A stretch of DNA of 10,438 nt. Origin: Thermoplasmata archaeon (GTDB taxonomy: Archaea > Thermoplasmatota > Thermoplasmata > UBA10834). The notes under the pieces are model-generated. The model ran no database searches and was not told where the DNA came from. It saw only the letters and a list, made by a program, of their open reading frames with translations. Position numbers and translations under genes: made by a program. The stretch spans positions 1 to 10,438 of the forward strand of contig JALOTO010000084.1 in assembly GCA_025457845.1 (NCBI GenBank). Direction: 5' to 3'. Positions 1 to 7,362 of this stretch are shown one piece after another (the stretch's first letter is position 1; the number at the start of each line of letters is the position of its first letter).

Positions 1-1
1 G

Positions 2-259
2 CCGAAGAAGAAGCCGTACGAGACGCGCTTCACCAGGATGTTCGAGGTCAAGAAGCCCATGACCAAGCCCGAGGCACCCAGGGAACGCCTCGTGCTGGTG
101 GAGCTGTCCTGCAAGGACAAGAAGTGCTCGCCGTGCACCTATCCCAACTGCCAGAGGTTCGCCAAGGCGACCACGCAGGAGAAGAAGAAGGCCCCCTTCA
201 AGGTGAAGGTCACGGAGATCGAGAAGGGGACGGACGTGTCGAAGCTGCTCGGGAAGTAG
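2..259 (+). CDS. Unrecognised small Cys/Lys-rich protein, 5' end outside window
   Basis: The reading frame is open from the left edge and ends at TAG 257-259, giving 85 visible codons. An ATG at 38 exists, but it has no good ribosome binding site, and the frame upstream of it is open and of similar composition (Lys/Arg-rich), so I treat the gene as truncated by the window. The visible part is very basic and carries four closely spaced cysteines (C-x5-C-x2-C-x4-C, in the stretch CKDKKCSPCTYPNC, about bases 107-151), which would suit a zinc or Fe-S site. There is no signal peptide or membrane segment. I do not recognise the family. It does not resemble HdrB or HdrC, which would be the expected neighbours. 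It is separated from hdrA by about 200 bases, so it may belong to a different transcript. Confidence 0.6.
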   Translation, partial: PKKKPYETRFTRMFEVKKPMTKPEAPRERLVLVELSCKDKKCSPCTYPNCQRFAKATTQEKKKAPFKVKVTEIEKGTDVSKLLGK

Positions 260-279
260 GGCGCTGAGGAGCTTAACGA

Positions 280-438
280 ATGAGAGTACGGATGACGGGG
301 GAGAGGTACCGGATTCGTCGCGCGACTAACGAAACAGATAAAGCGATGAATTGGTTACCCAAGGGCGCGCCTAGGCCACCGGCCGGGGCGCCGTCTGACA
401 CCTATCGGTCATTTGACACATATGTGAACATGGAGTAA
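280..438 (+). CDS. Possible 52-residue small ORF in the hdrA leader
   Basis: An ATG at 280-282 follows a good ribosome binding site (GAGGAG, 266-271, 8-base spacing) and opens a 52-codon frame ending at TAA 436-438, 24 bases before the hdrA start. The product would be basic at the N-terminus, contain a Pro/Ala/Gly-rich middle (KGAPRPPAGAPSD) and end in an acidic-aromatic tail. Against it, codon use (TTA, CGT, TAT, ATT, AAA, GAT) differs from the strongly biased flanking genes, the frame overlaps likely promoter sequence, and I recognise no family. It could be a leader peptide or simply an open stretch by chance. Confidence 0.3.
   Translation: MRVRMTGERYRIRRATNETDKAMNWLPKGAPRPPAGAPSDTYRSFDTYVNME
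417..426. repeat. Perfect 10-bp palindrome CACATATGTG with nearby short direct repeats
   Basis: CACATATGTG is its own reverse complement. TGACAC occurs at 396-401 and again at 414-419, with starts 18 bases apart, and AGTAAC occurs at 434-439 and 441-446. All lie within about 50 bases just upstream of the hdrA ribosome binding site. This could be an operator for a dimeric regulator or a TATA-like element. Short repeats of this size also arise by chance, so the functional reading is weak. Confidence 0.3.
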
Positions 439-462
439 CTAGTAACCGTTGGAGGTCTTTGA

Positions 463-1761
463 ATGGAGAAATCGGTCTTGGTTATAGGAGGGGGCGTAGC
501 GGGCATACAGGCCGCGCTGGACCTCGCCGACAAGGGGATAATCGTCCATCTGGTCGAGAAGACCCCGAGCATCGGCGGCAGGATGGCTCAGCTGGACAAG
601 ACGTTCCCTACGAACGACTGCTCGATCTGCATCCTCGCGCCCAAGATGGCGGACTGCTTCAGCCACCCGAACACCAATGTCATCACGTACGCCGAGGTCG
701 TCGGCGTGGAGGGGAAGGTCGGGAGCTTCAAGGTCAAGGTGCTCAAGAAGGCCAGGTACGTCGACGAGGCCAAGTGCACCGGCTGCGGCGAGTGCCTCGA
801 GAAGTGCCCGAGCAAGGTCGTCAACGACTGGGAGCAGGGGCTGACCAACAGGAAGGCCATCTACGTCCCGTTCATGCAGGCGGTCCCGAGGGTCATGACC
901 ATCGACAAGGACCACTGCCTCATGCTCACCAAGGGCAAGTGCGGTAACTGCAAGAAGGCCTGCAAGAGGGAGGCCATCAACTACGAGATGAAGGACCAGA
1001 TCCTCGAGCTCGAGGTCGGGTCCATCATAGTCGCCACCGGGTTCGATGTCTGGAACCCGACGACATCCACCGAGTACGGTTACGGCAGGTACCCCAACGT
1101 CTTCACTGCGATGGAGTACGAGCGCATGATCAACGCCGCAGGGCCGACCCACGGGCACATCAAGAGGAGGTCCGACGGCCAGCGCCCGATGAGGATGGCG
1201 TTCATCCAATGCGTCGGGTCGAGGAACCCGACGGTCGGGCACCCGTACTGCTGCGCCGTGTGCTGCATGCACTCGACCAAGGAGTCGATGCTGGCGAGGG
1301 AGCACTACGACGACATCGAGTCCACCATATTCTACAAGGACATGAGGGCCTGCGCGAAGGGCTTCTGGGAGTACGTCGAGCGCGCCAAGCGCGACTACGG
1401 CGTCAGGTACATCAACTCCGACGCGACGGTCCAGGAGAACGCGGACAACCACAACCCCATAGTCGTCTACGACGTGGGCGGGAGGCAGCAGTCCGAGGAG
1501 TTCGACCTGGTCGTCCTCGCCACCACCCTGGTCCCGAAGAAGGAGACCGTGGACCTGGCCAAGCTGCTGGGGCTGAAGATCGACGAGTTCGGATTCCTGG
1601 AGAGCGCGGACAGGATCCTGGCGCCCGGGACGACGGTCGTGCCGGGCATATACCTGGCCGGATACTGCGCCGGGCCGGCTGACATACCCGAGAGCGTGGC
1701 GCAGGGCTCGAGCGCCGCGGCCAAGGCCGTGGAGGCCATAGCCCAGGCCGGAGGTGCGTGA
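463..1761 (+). CDS. hdrA: HdrA N-terminal-type module (FAD and ferredoxin insert), module 1
   Basis: This is a 432-residue HdrA-family flavoprotein, cytoplasmic, expected to carry FAD and two [4Fe-4S] clusters in the electron-bifurcating Hdr complex. The FAD Rossmann motif GGGVAG is at residues 9-14, followed by VEKTPSIGGRMAQLDKTFPT, a hallmark of HdrA. A ferredoxin insert follows: cluster 1 uses C105, C108, C111, C115; cluster 2 is C152-x7-C160-x2-C163-x3-C167. FIQCVGSR (C250) and a YCCAVCC motif come next. It lacks the CHCG N-terminal domain and the C-terminal ferredoxin of a full HdrA; those are in the following gene. Its length matches the first 440 residues of the fused HdrA at 4321, with no gaps. 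The start is ATG 463 behind GGAGGT at 451-456. The gene ends 4 bases before the next ATG. A QmoA-like name is possible on size, but the ferredoxin insert and MvhD/MvhGA context favour HdrA. Confidence 0.93.
   Translation: MEKSVLVIGGGVAGIQAALDLADKGIIVHLVEKTPSIGGRMAQLDKTFPTNDCSICILAPKMADCFSHPNTNVITYAEVVGVEGKVGSFKVKVLKKARYVDEAKCTGCGECLEKCPSKVVNDWEQGLTNRKAIYVPFMQAVPRVMTIDKDHCLMLTKGKCGNCKKACKREAINYEMKDQILELEVGSIIVATGFDVWNPTTSTEYGYGRYPNVFTAMEYERMINAAGPTHGHIKRRSDGQRPMRMAFIQCVGSRNPTVGHPYCCAVCCMHSTKESMLAREHYDDIESTIFYKDMRACAKGFWEYVERAKRDYGVRYINSDATVQENADNHNPIVVYDVGGRQQSEEFDLVVLATTLVPKKETVDLAKLLGLKIDEFGFLESADRILAPGTTVVPGIYLAGYCAGPADIPESVAQGSSAAAKAVEAIAQAGGA
1750..1755 (+). promoter_or_regulatory. Ribosome binding site GGAGGT deciding the start of the second hdrA gene
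   Basis: GGAGGT lies inside the last codons of the upstream hdrA, 10 bases before ATG 1766. An in-frame GTG at 1754 overlaps this site and so is an unlikely start. The site supports re-initiation right after the upstream TGA (1759-1761). Confidence 0.6.
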
Positions 1762-1765
1762 TCAC

Positions 1766-3533
1766 ATGACGACCCATGACAAGGGAGAGCAGCCGAGGAT
1801 AGGCGTGTTCGTCTGCCACTGCGGCGTGTTCGCCACAGACAACCTGTACACCTGTGCCGAGGACGGCCTCAGCAGCATAAGGGAGGCCATCAGGAAGCAC
1901 AACCTCAACAGGGTCATAGTCGCCAGCTGCACACCGAGGACGCACGCGCCCCTGTTCCAGGCGACCTGCGAGGGCGCGGAGGGAGCACTGCTCCTGGGTC
2001 CACATGAAGGAGAAGGACCTCGCCACGAAGAAGTCCAAGGACCTCATCAGGATGGGGGTCGCCAGGGCGCGGCTGCTCATTCCCCAGGAGGAGGTCAAGG
2101 TCGACGTCGAGCCGGTATCGCTCGTCATCGGCGGCGGGATCAGCGGAATGACCGCGGCGCTGTCCATGGCCGACATGGGCTTCCCGGTCCACCTCGTCGA
2201 GAAGGACGGGGAGCTCGGGGGCTTCGTCAAGATACTGAACAACCTCTACGTGACGGACAAGACCGCGGCCGACACCATCAAGCCGCTGATCGAGAAGGTC
2301 AACGGGCACAAGAAGATCAAGGTCTACACGGGCTCGGCCGTGAAGAGCGTCGAGGGGTTCATCGGCAACTACGAAGTGGTCATAGGCAAGAAGGGGGCCG
2401 CCGATGTCAAGGTCAAGGTCGGCACGATCGTGGTCGCGACCGGGGCCCTGGAGTACATCCCTGAGGGGCTGTACGGATACAACCAGTACCCCAACGTCGT
2501 CACCCTGACAGAGTTCGAGATGCTCTGCAAGAAGAAGACCCTGCCGAAGCTCAAGAACGTGGCGTTCATCCAGTGCGTGGGGTCCAGGGGCCAGGTCAAG
2601 TCGTACTGCTCCAGGATCTGCTGCAACGTGTCCGTCAAGAACGCCGTCAACATCGTGGACAACTACGACAACATGCTCGGGGCGGCCGAGAAGCTCGGGA
2701 CCGTGATCGAGAAGGTCCCGGTCGAGAAGAAGGCCACCGACGAGATACTGGAGCGCAGGCGCAGGAGGAGGGGCCGCGACGCCGGGATCGAGGAGGGCGG
2801 GGCCGAGGAGGTCAAGCTAGGGCCGTCCGAGAAGATCGAGGTCACCGTCTTCAACAGGGACGTCATGGCATACGGCGTCGAGCACGAGCTGCAGTACAAC
2901 AAGGCCAGGGAGAAGCGCGTCAAGTTCGTGCGCTACACGACGGACCACCTCCCGAAGGTCTTCATGGAAGGCAACCAGCTCATGCTGACCTACTTCCACG
3001 AGACCCTGAAGCTCGAGAGGACGATGCCGGTCGACATGGTCATACTGGCGACGCCGCTCGTGGCGCAGCCGGACGCTGACCAGCTGTCGAAGCTGCTCAA
3101 GGTGCCGCTCGGCCAGGAGGGGTTCTTCCTGGAAGCGCATGTCAAGCTCAGGCCGGTGGACTTCGCGACGGACGGCATATACTGCGCCGGCACCTGCCGC
3201 GGGCCGGCCGACATAACCGAGTGCGCGATCCAGGGGAGCGCGGCGGCCTCCAGGGCGGCGATCCCGATGGCGAAGGGATACGTCCAGGCCGAGGCGCTGA
3301 CCAGCGTGGTCGACGAGACCAAGTGCACCGGGTGCGGCACCTGCCTGCAGGTCTGCCCGTACGGCGCCCTCAGGAAGAACGAGAAGGGCTACGCGGAGGT
3401 CATAGTGGCCGCGTGCAAGGGCTGCGGCTGCTGTGGCGCCACCTGCCCCGAGGGAGCTATAACGATGACGAACTACACGGACGCGCAGCTCCTGGCTGAG
3501 GCCAGGGCCGCCCTCGAGGAGGGATTGCAGTGA
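1766..3533 (+). CDS. hdrA: HdrA C-terminal-type module, module 1; internal deletions with a frameshift
   Basis: This is the second HdrA half: N-terminal CHCG domain, FAD domain, C-terminal ferredoxin. The frame starting at ATG 1766 reads RIGVFVCHCG, NLYTC, ASCTPRTH and PLFQ, then breaks near 1976-1985. The gene resumes in another frame with REHCSWVHMK (ATG 2004 is internal, not a start) and runs to TGA 3533. FAD motif GGGISGMTAAL is near 2130-2160; the terminal ferredoxin has CTGCGTCLQVCP (from 3324) and CKGCGCCGATCP (from 3414). Against the second half of the fused HdrA (4321-7362), about 22 residues are missing after CHCG (in frame) and about 35 bases are missing at the frame break. All cysteine motifs of the N-domain are kept. 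An extra charged segment with six arginines in a row lies at about 2660-2830. Either the sequence has errors or this copy is damaged; family assignment is firm. Confidence 0.85.
1802..1832 (+). repeat. 10-bp direct repeat GGCGTGTTCG flanking the CHCG codons
   Basis: GGCGTGTTCG is present at 1802-1811 and 1823-1832, on either side of the CHCG codons. The second copy sits at the in-frame gap seen when this gene is compared with its paralogue at 4321. The repeat could have guided a deletion or a false assembly join, or it may simply reflect two Gly-Val-Phe codon runs. Confidence 0.5.
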
Positions 3534-4324
3534 CTGACGCCAAGCAGGCCGGGGAGTTCGAACCCAAGGTCATAGGGTTCCTGTGCAACTGGTGCTCGTA
3601 CGCGGGGGCGGACCTCTGCGGAGTGAGCAGGTACCAGTACCCGACCAACATCCGCGCGGTCAGGGTCATGTGCTCGACGAGGATCAGCCCGCACCTGGTG
3701 CTGGACCTGTTCCGGTCGGGGGCGGACGGCATCCTGCTCGGCGGCTGCCACATAGGCGACTGCCACTACATATCCGGGAACTACTACACCGAGAAGCGCG
3801 TGAGGCTCATGAAGAAGCTGCTCGAGGAGAGCGGCCTCGAGCCGGAGCGCCTGAGGCTGGAGTGGGTCTCCGCCTCCGAGGGCGAGAAGTTCTCGAAGGT
3901 GGTCAGCGAGTTCACCGAGCATGTGAGGAAGCTCGGGCCGAGCAAGGTCAAGAGCGACCAGGTCCAGAAGGACAAGGTCGCGGCCGCGGACGCCGCTGGC
4001 GAGAGCTTCAGGCTGAAGGCGCTGGTAGGCAAGGAGCTGAACCTGGTCCAGAAGGGGAACGTGTACGACAACAAGCTGGACCCGGCCGAGCTGCAGAGGC
4101 TCATAGACCAGGCGACCGAGGAGGAGTTCGAGCGGGCGCTCATAGTCGAGCTGAGCCGCACGAAGCCGAGGTCGGTCAAGGAGCTCGGACAGATCATGGA
4201 CGTGCCGACGGACAAGGTCCTCAGGCACATCGTGGCGCTCCGCCAGAAGAACATGCTGGCCATGGAGCACCCGGAGGGCTTCACGCCCACTTACAGGACG
4301 ATCGAGATCGGAGGTGAGCAATGA
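3530..4324 (+). CDS. mvhD: MvhD-type hydrogenase [2Fe-2S] subunit fused to C-terminal winged-helix domain
   Basis: Residues 10 to about 140 are a complete MvhD (F420-non-reducing hydrogenase delta subunit), which passes electrons from the hydrogenase small subunit to HdrA. The five conserved cysteines are visible: CNWC (C19, C22), MC (C48), and GGCHIGDC (C73, C78). Typical MvhD proteins end near residue 140. This one continues through a charged, Ala-rich linker (about 140-158) into about 100 residues predicted as a winged helix-turn-helix (about 160-262), including PRSVKELGQIMDVPTDKVLR and LRQKNMLAME. The same domain is a separate gene at 7814. The start is GTG 3530, overlapping the upstream stop (GTGA), with GGAGGG at 3518-3523 six bases before it. 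The end overlaps the next ATG (ATGA). MvhD identity is firm from the cysteines; the winged-helix call rests on its helical pattern and HTH-like sequence, and its role is unknown. Confidence 0.9.
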   Translation: MTDAKQAGEFEPKVIGFLCNWCSYAGADLCGVSRYQYPTNIRAVRVMCSTRISPHLVLDLFRSGADGILLGGCHIGDCHYISGNYYTEKRVRLMKKLLEESGLEPERLRLEWVSASEGEKFSKVVSEFTEHVRKLGPSKVKSDQVQKDKVAAADAAGESFRLKALVGKELNLVQKGNVYDNKLDPAELQRLIDQATEEEFERALIVELSRTKPRSVKELGQIMDVPTDKVLRHIVALRQKNMLAMEHPEGFTPTYRTIEIGGEQ

Positions 4325-7300
4325 TGGCCACCACGGACAAGATAGGCGCAGTGATGGTTGTCGGAGGCGGCATCTCGGGCATGCAGTCGGCTTTGGACCT
4401 CGCAGACCAGGGGTTCAAGGTCTACCTCGTGGAGAAGCAGCCGAGCATCGGGGGCGTCATGGCCCAGCTCGACAAGACGTTCCCCACGAACGACTGCTCC
4501 ATGTGCATCATGGCCCCGAAGCTCGTCGCGACCGGCAGGCACCACAACATACAGTTGATCACGAACGCAGAGGTAGCGATAGTGGACGGCCAGGCAGGGA
4601 ACTTCACCGTCACGGTGAAGCAGAAGGCCTTCAGGGTCGACACCACCAAGTGCACGGGCTGCGGCAGCTGCGCGCAGAAGTGCCCCGTCGAGGCCGCCGA
4701 CGAGTACAACGAGGGGACGAAGATACGCAAGGCGATATTCGTCCGCTACCCACAGGCGGTCCCGCTGGTGTACAGCATAGACCCGGAGAAGTGCATCGGC
4801 TGCGGCATATGCGCGGAGGAGTGCAAGGCCAAGGCCGTCGCGTACGACCAGAAGGAGAAGGTCATAGAGATCAAGGTCGGGTCGATCATAGTCTCGCCTG
4901 GCTTCGACGAGTTCAACGCGAAGCTCAAGAGCGAGTACGGGTACGGCGTCTTCAAGAACGTCGTGACGAGCATCGAGTTCGAGAGGATGCTCAGCGCGAC
5001 CGGGCCGTACTTCGGGTCGGTGCTCAGGCCATCGGACGGCGACATACCGGAGAAGATAGCCTTCATCCAGTGCGTCGGGTCCAGGGACGAGCACTGCGGC
5101 AACGAGTACTGTTCCAGCGTCTGCTGCATGTACTCCATCAAGGAGGCGGTCATAGCGAAGGAGCACGGCGGGAACATCAAGCCGAGCATCTTCTTCATGG
5201 ACATGAGGGCCTTCGGCAAGGAGTTCGACGAGTACTACAACCGCGCCCAGAAGGAGTACGGGGTCAGGTTCGTCAGGTCCAGGATCGCGTCCGTGGTCGA
5301 GGACCCGAAGACCAAGAACCTCATGCTCAAGTACACCGGCGAGGGCGAGCCGAAGGAGGAGGTCTTCAACCTCGTCGTGCTCGCGGTCGGGCTGAGGCCC
5401 ACCGCGGACGCTGAGGCGCTGAGCAGGATCCTGAAGTTCAGGCTCAACGACGACGGCTTCTGCCAGACAGGCACCTTCAGCCCGGTCGAGACCTCGAGGC
5501 CAGGCGTCTATGTCAGCGGCGCGTTCTCCGCGCCCAAGGACATACCGATGACCGTGGCCGAGGCGAGCGGTGCGGCGGCGAAGGCCGCGACGGACATCGC
5601 GGCCGCGAGGGGCACTCTCGTGACGAAGAAGGAGTTCCCCAAGGAGCTCGATGTCAGCGGGCAGGAGGCCAGAATCGGCGTCTTCGTCTGCCACTGCGGC
5701 ATAAACATAGGCGGGGTCGTCAAGGTCCCGGAGGTCGCGGAGTACGCGAAGACCCTCCCGAACGTGGTCTACGCCGAGCAGAACCTGTACACCTGCTCCC
5801 AGGACGCGCAGGAGCGCATCAAGGAGAAGGTCAAGGAGCACAAGCTCAACAGGGTCGTGGTCGCGAGCTGCACGCCCAGGACGCATGAGCCCCTGTTCCA
5901 GAACACCATAAGGGAGGCGGGGCTGAACCCCTATCTCTTCGAGATGGCGAACATCAGGGACCAGTGCTCGTGGATACACATGCACGAGCCCAAGGCGGCG
6001 ACGAAGAAGTCGAAGGACCTCGTCCGCATGGCGGTCGCCAAGTCCAGGCTCCTCGAACCGCTCGAGAACCTCGAGATCAAGGTCAACCAGGCCGCGCTCG
6101 TGATAGGCGGCGGGCTGAGCGGGATGACCGCGGCCCTCGAGCTGGCGAAGCAGGGGGTCCAGGTACACCTCGTCGAGAAGGACAAGCAGCTCGGGGGCAA
6201 CCTCGGGAAGCTGCACTACCTCCCGACGGGCGACGACCCGAAGGCCTACCTAGACGGGATCGTCAAGGAGGTCATGTCCAACCCGCACATCAAGACGCAC
6301 CTCGGCACGACGGCCAAGAACATCGAGGGGTACGTGGGCAACTTCAAGACCGAGCTGGCAAACGGCCAGAAGGTCGAGCACGGCGTGGTCATAGTGGCCA
6401 TCGGCGGGCAGGAGTACAAGCCCGAGGGCGAGTACCTCTACGGGAAGAACAAGGGCGTCATGACCCTCCTCGAGTACAAGGACAAGCTCTCGAAGGGCGA
6501 GGTCAAGAGCGGCACTTCCGTGTTCATCCAGTGCGTCGGGTCCAGGGAGGACAAGCACCCGAACTGCTCCCGCGTCTGCTGCACGGGCACGATGACCGCC
6601 GCGATCAAGACCAAGGAGAAGGACCCGGCGGCCAAGGTCTATGTGCTCTACCGCGACATCAGGACCTACGGCTTCAGGGAGAAGTTCTACAAGGAGGCCA
6701 GCCGGAAGGGCGTGACCTTCATACGGTTCGAGGACGACACCAAGCCCAAGGTCGAGGAGAAGGGCGGCAAGCTCGAGGTGACCGTGAAGGACGAGGACAC
6801 CGGCAAGGACGTGGTCCTGAGGCCGGACCACCTGGTCCTGGCGGCAGGGACGAGGCCTTCGCACGACATCGAGGCTCTCGCCCCGATGCTGAAGGTCCCG
6901 GTGACCAAGGAGGGCTTCTTCCTGGAGGCGCACATGAAGCTCAGGCCGGTCGAGTTCGCCACGGAGGGCGTCTACCTGGCAGGCCTCGCCCACGGGCCCA
7001 AGTTCGTGGACGAGAGCATCGGGCAGGCGCTCGCGGCGGTGTCGCGCGCTATGACCGTGCTGTCCAAGACCACCCTCGAGGCGGAGGGCATAGTCGCGAG
7101 CATAGAGGAGAGCCTCTGTGACGGCTGCGGCATATGCGTCCCGACCTGCGAGTACAAGGCGCTCGACGTGCTGCCCGACAAGAAGGACCCGAAGAAGAAG
7201 ATCGTCGAGGTCAACGTGGGCCTGTGCAAGGGCTGCGGCGCCTGCGTGGGCGCGTGCCCGTCCGGCGCCCTGACCCAGAAGGGCTTCAGGGACGAGCAGA

Positions 7301-7362
7301 TCTACGCTATGATCGATGCCGCGCTCGAGGACGCGCACAAGAAACCGGAGGTGAAGCAATGA
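4321..7362 (+). CDS. hdrA: Double-length HdrA: both HdrA halves fused in one protein, module 2
   Basis: This 1013-residue protein joins in one chain what module 1 encodes as two. Half 1: FAD motif GGGISG at 15-20, then ferredoxin clusters C111/114/117/121 and C158/161/164/168. A linker of about 20 residues follows (about 431-450). Half 2: N-terminal HdrA domain with CHCG (C457, C459), NLYTC (C492), SCTPRTH (C517) and CSW (C549), a second FAD motif GGGLSG (596-601), and a C-terminal ferredoxin (C933/936/939/943 and C969/972/975/979). Canonical methanogen HdrA is about 650 residues with one FAD domain, so this carries an extra flavin domain. No lesions are visible. The start ATG 4321 overlaps the upstream stop, with GGAGGTGA at 4310-4317; a second ATG at 4324 is equally possible. 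The expected role is electron bifurcation in the cytoplasmic Mvh-Hdr complex, fed by MvhD. It is a diverged paralogue, not a recent copy, of module 1. Confidence 0.94.
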   Translation: MMATTDKIGAVMVVGGGISGMQSALDLADQGFKVYLVEKQPSIGGVMAQLDKTFPTNDCSMCIMAPKLVATGRHHNIQLITNAEVAIVDGQAGNFTVTVKQKAFRVDTTKCTGCGSCAQKCPVEAADEYNEGTKIRKAIFVRYPQAVPLVYSIDPEKCIGCGICAEECKAKAVAYDQKEKVIEIKVGSIIVSPGFDEFNAKLKSEYGYGVFKNVVTSIEFERMLSATGPYFGSVLRPSDGDIPEKIAFIQCVGSRDEHCGNEYCSSVCCMYSIKEAVIAKEHGGNIKPSIFFMDMRAFGKEFDEYYNRAQKEYGVRFVRSRIASVVEDPKTKNLMLKYTGEGEPKEEVFNLVVLAVGLRPTADAEALSRILKFRLNDDGFCQTGTFSPVETSRPGVYVSGAFSAPKDIPMTVAEASGAAAKAATDIAAARGTLVTKKEFPKELDVSGQEARIGVFVCHCGINIGGVVKVPEVAEYAKTLPNVVYAEQNLYTCSQDAQERIKEKVKEHKLNRVVVASCTPRTHEPLFQNTIREAGLNPYLFEMANIRDQCSWIHMHEPKAATKKSKDLVRMAVAKSRLLEPLENLEIKVNQAALVIGGGLSGMTAALELAKQGVQVHLVEKDKQLGGNLGKLHYLPTGDDPKAYLDGIVKEVMSNPHIKTHLGTTAKNIEGYVGNFKTELANGQKVEHGVVIVAIGGQEYKPEGEYLYGKNKGVMTLLEYKDKLSKGEVKSGTSVFIQCVGSREDKHPNCSRVCCTGTMTAAIKTKEKDPAAKVYVLYRDIRTYGFREKFYKEASRKGVTFIRFEDDTKPKVEEKGGKLEVTVKDEDTGKDVVLRPDHLVLAAGTRPSHDIEALAPMLKVPVTKEGFFLEAHMKLRPVEFATEGVYLAGLAHGPKFVDESIGQALAAVSRAMTVLSKTTLEAEGIVASIEESLCDGCGICVPTCEYKALDVLPDKKDPKKKIVEVNVGLCKGCGACVGACPSGALTQKGFRDEQIYAMIDAALEDAHKKPEVKQ

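Larger units (their letters stand above)
260..462 (+). promoter_or_regulatory. Leader/promoter region upstream of the hdr-mvh operon
   Basis: This is the only sizeable gap between recognised genes in the window and is less GC-rich than the genes. Two AT-richer patches (about 325-357 and 401-430) are the only plausible places for an archaeal BRE/TATA element, but neither matches the consensus well enough to name one. A GC-rich block with overlapping short palindromes (about 363-392) lies between them; without a following T-run it is not an obvious terminator. The ribosome binding site of hdrA (GGAGGT, 451-456) closes the region. That a promoter lies here is inferred from position. Confidence 0.35.

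Noticed and set aside
363..392. GC-rich palindromic block as a transcription terminator
   Set aside because: The possible stem is only about 5 bp with a long loop and no T-run follows; archaeal terminators are usually T-rich.
439..1452. 337-codon and other long minus-strand frames (also 3473-4321, 6250-7392)
   Set aside because: Same reason: complements of strongly biased coding sequence on the plus strand, without family motifs or ribosome binding sites.
1754..1756. GTG as start of the second hdrA gene
   Set aside because: It overlaps the ribosome binding site that properly serves ATG 1766.
2004..2006. ATG 2004 as true start of the second hdrA (and ATG 8395 for mvhG, ATG 9718 for mvhA)
   Set aside because: In each case conserved family residues lie immediately upstream in the same frame (for example HCSWVH before 2004), and the rest of the family N-terminus is found upstream in another frame.
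463..3533. QmoA/QmoB of sulfate reducers as the identity of the two module 1 hdrA genes
   Set aside because: Sizes are similar, but the ferredoxin insert in the first, the separate MvhD and the linked MvhGA favour an Hdr-Mvh system; no qmoC or aprAB is seen.
4291..6216. 641-codon open frame on the minus strand
   Set aside because: It lies opposite the intact fused hdrA, is rich in Leu/Val/Asp/Arg as expected from the complement of GC-biased codons, and has no recognisable motif. The plus-strand gene explains this stretch fully.
5964..7121. Long plus-strand frame inside the fused hdrA
   Set aside because: Arg/Gly/Gln-rich shadow of hdrA in another frame; no family similarity.
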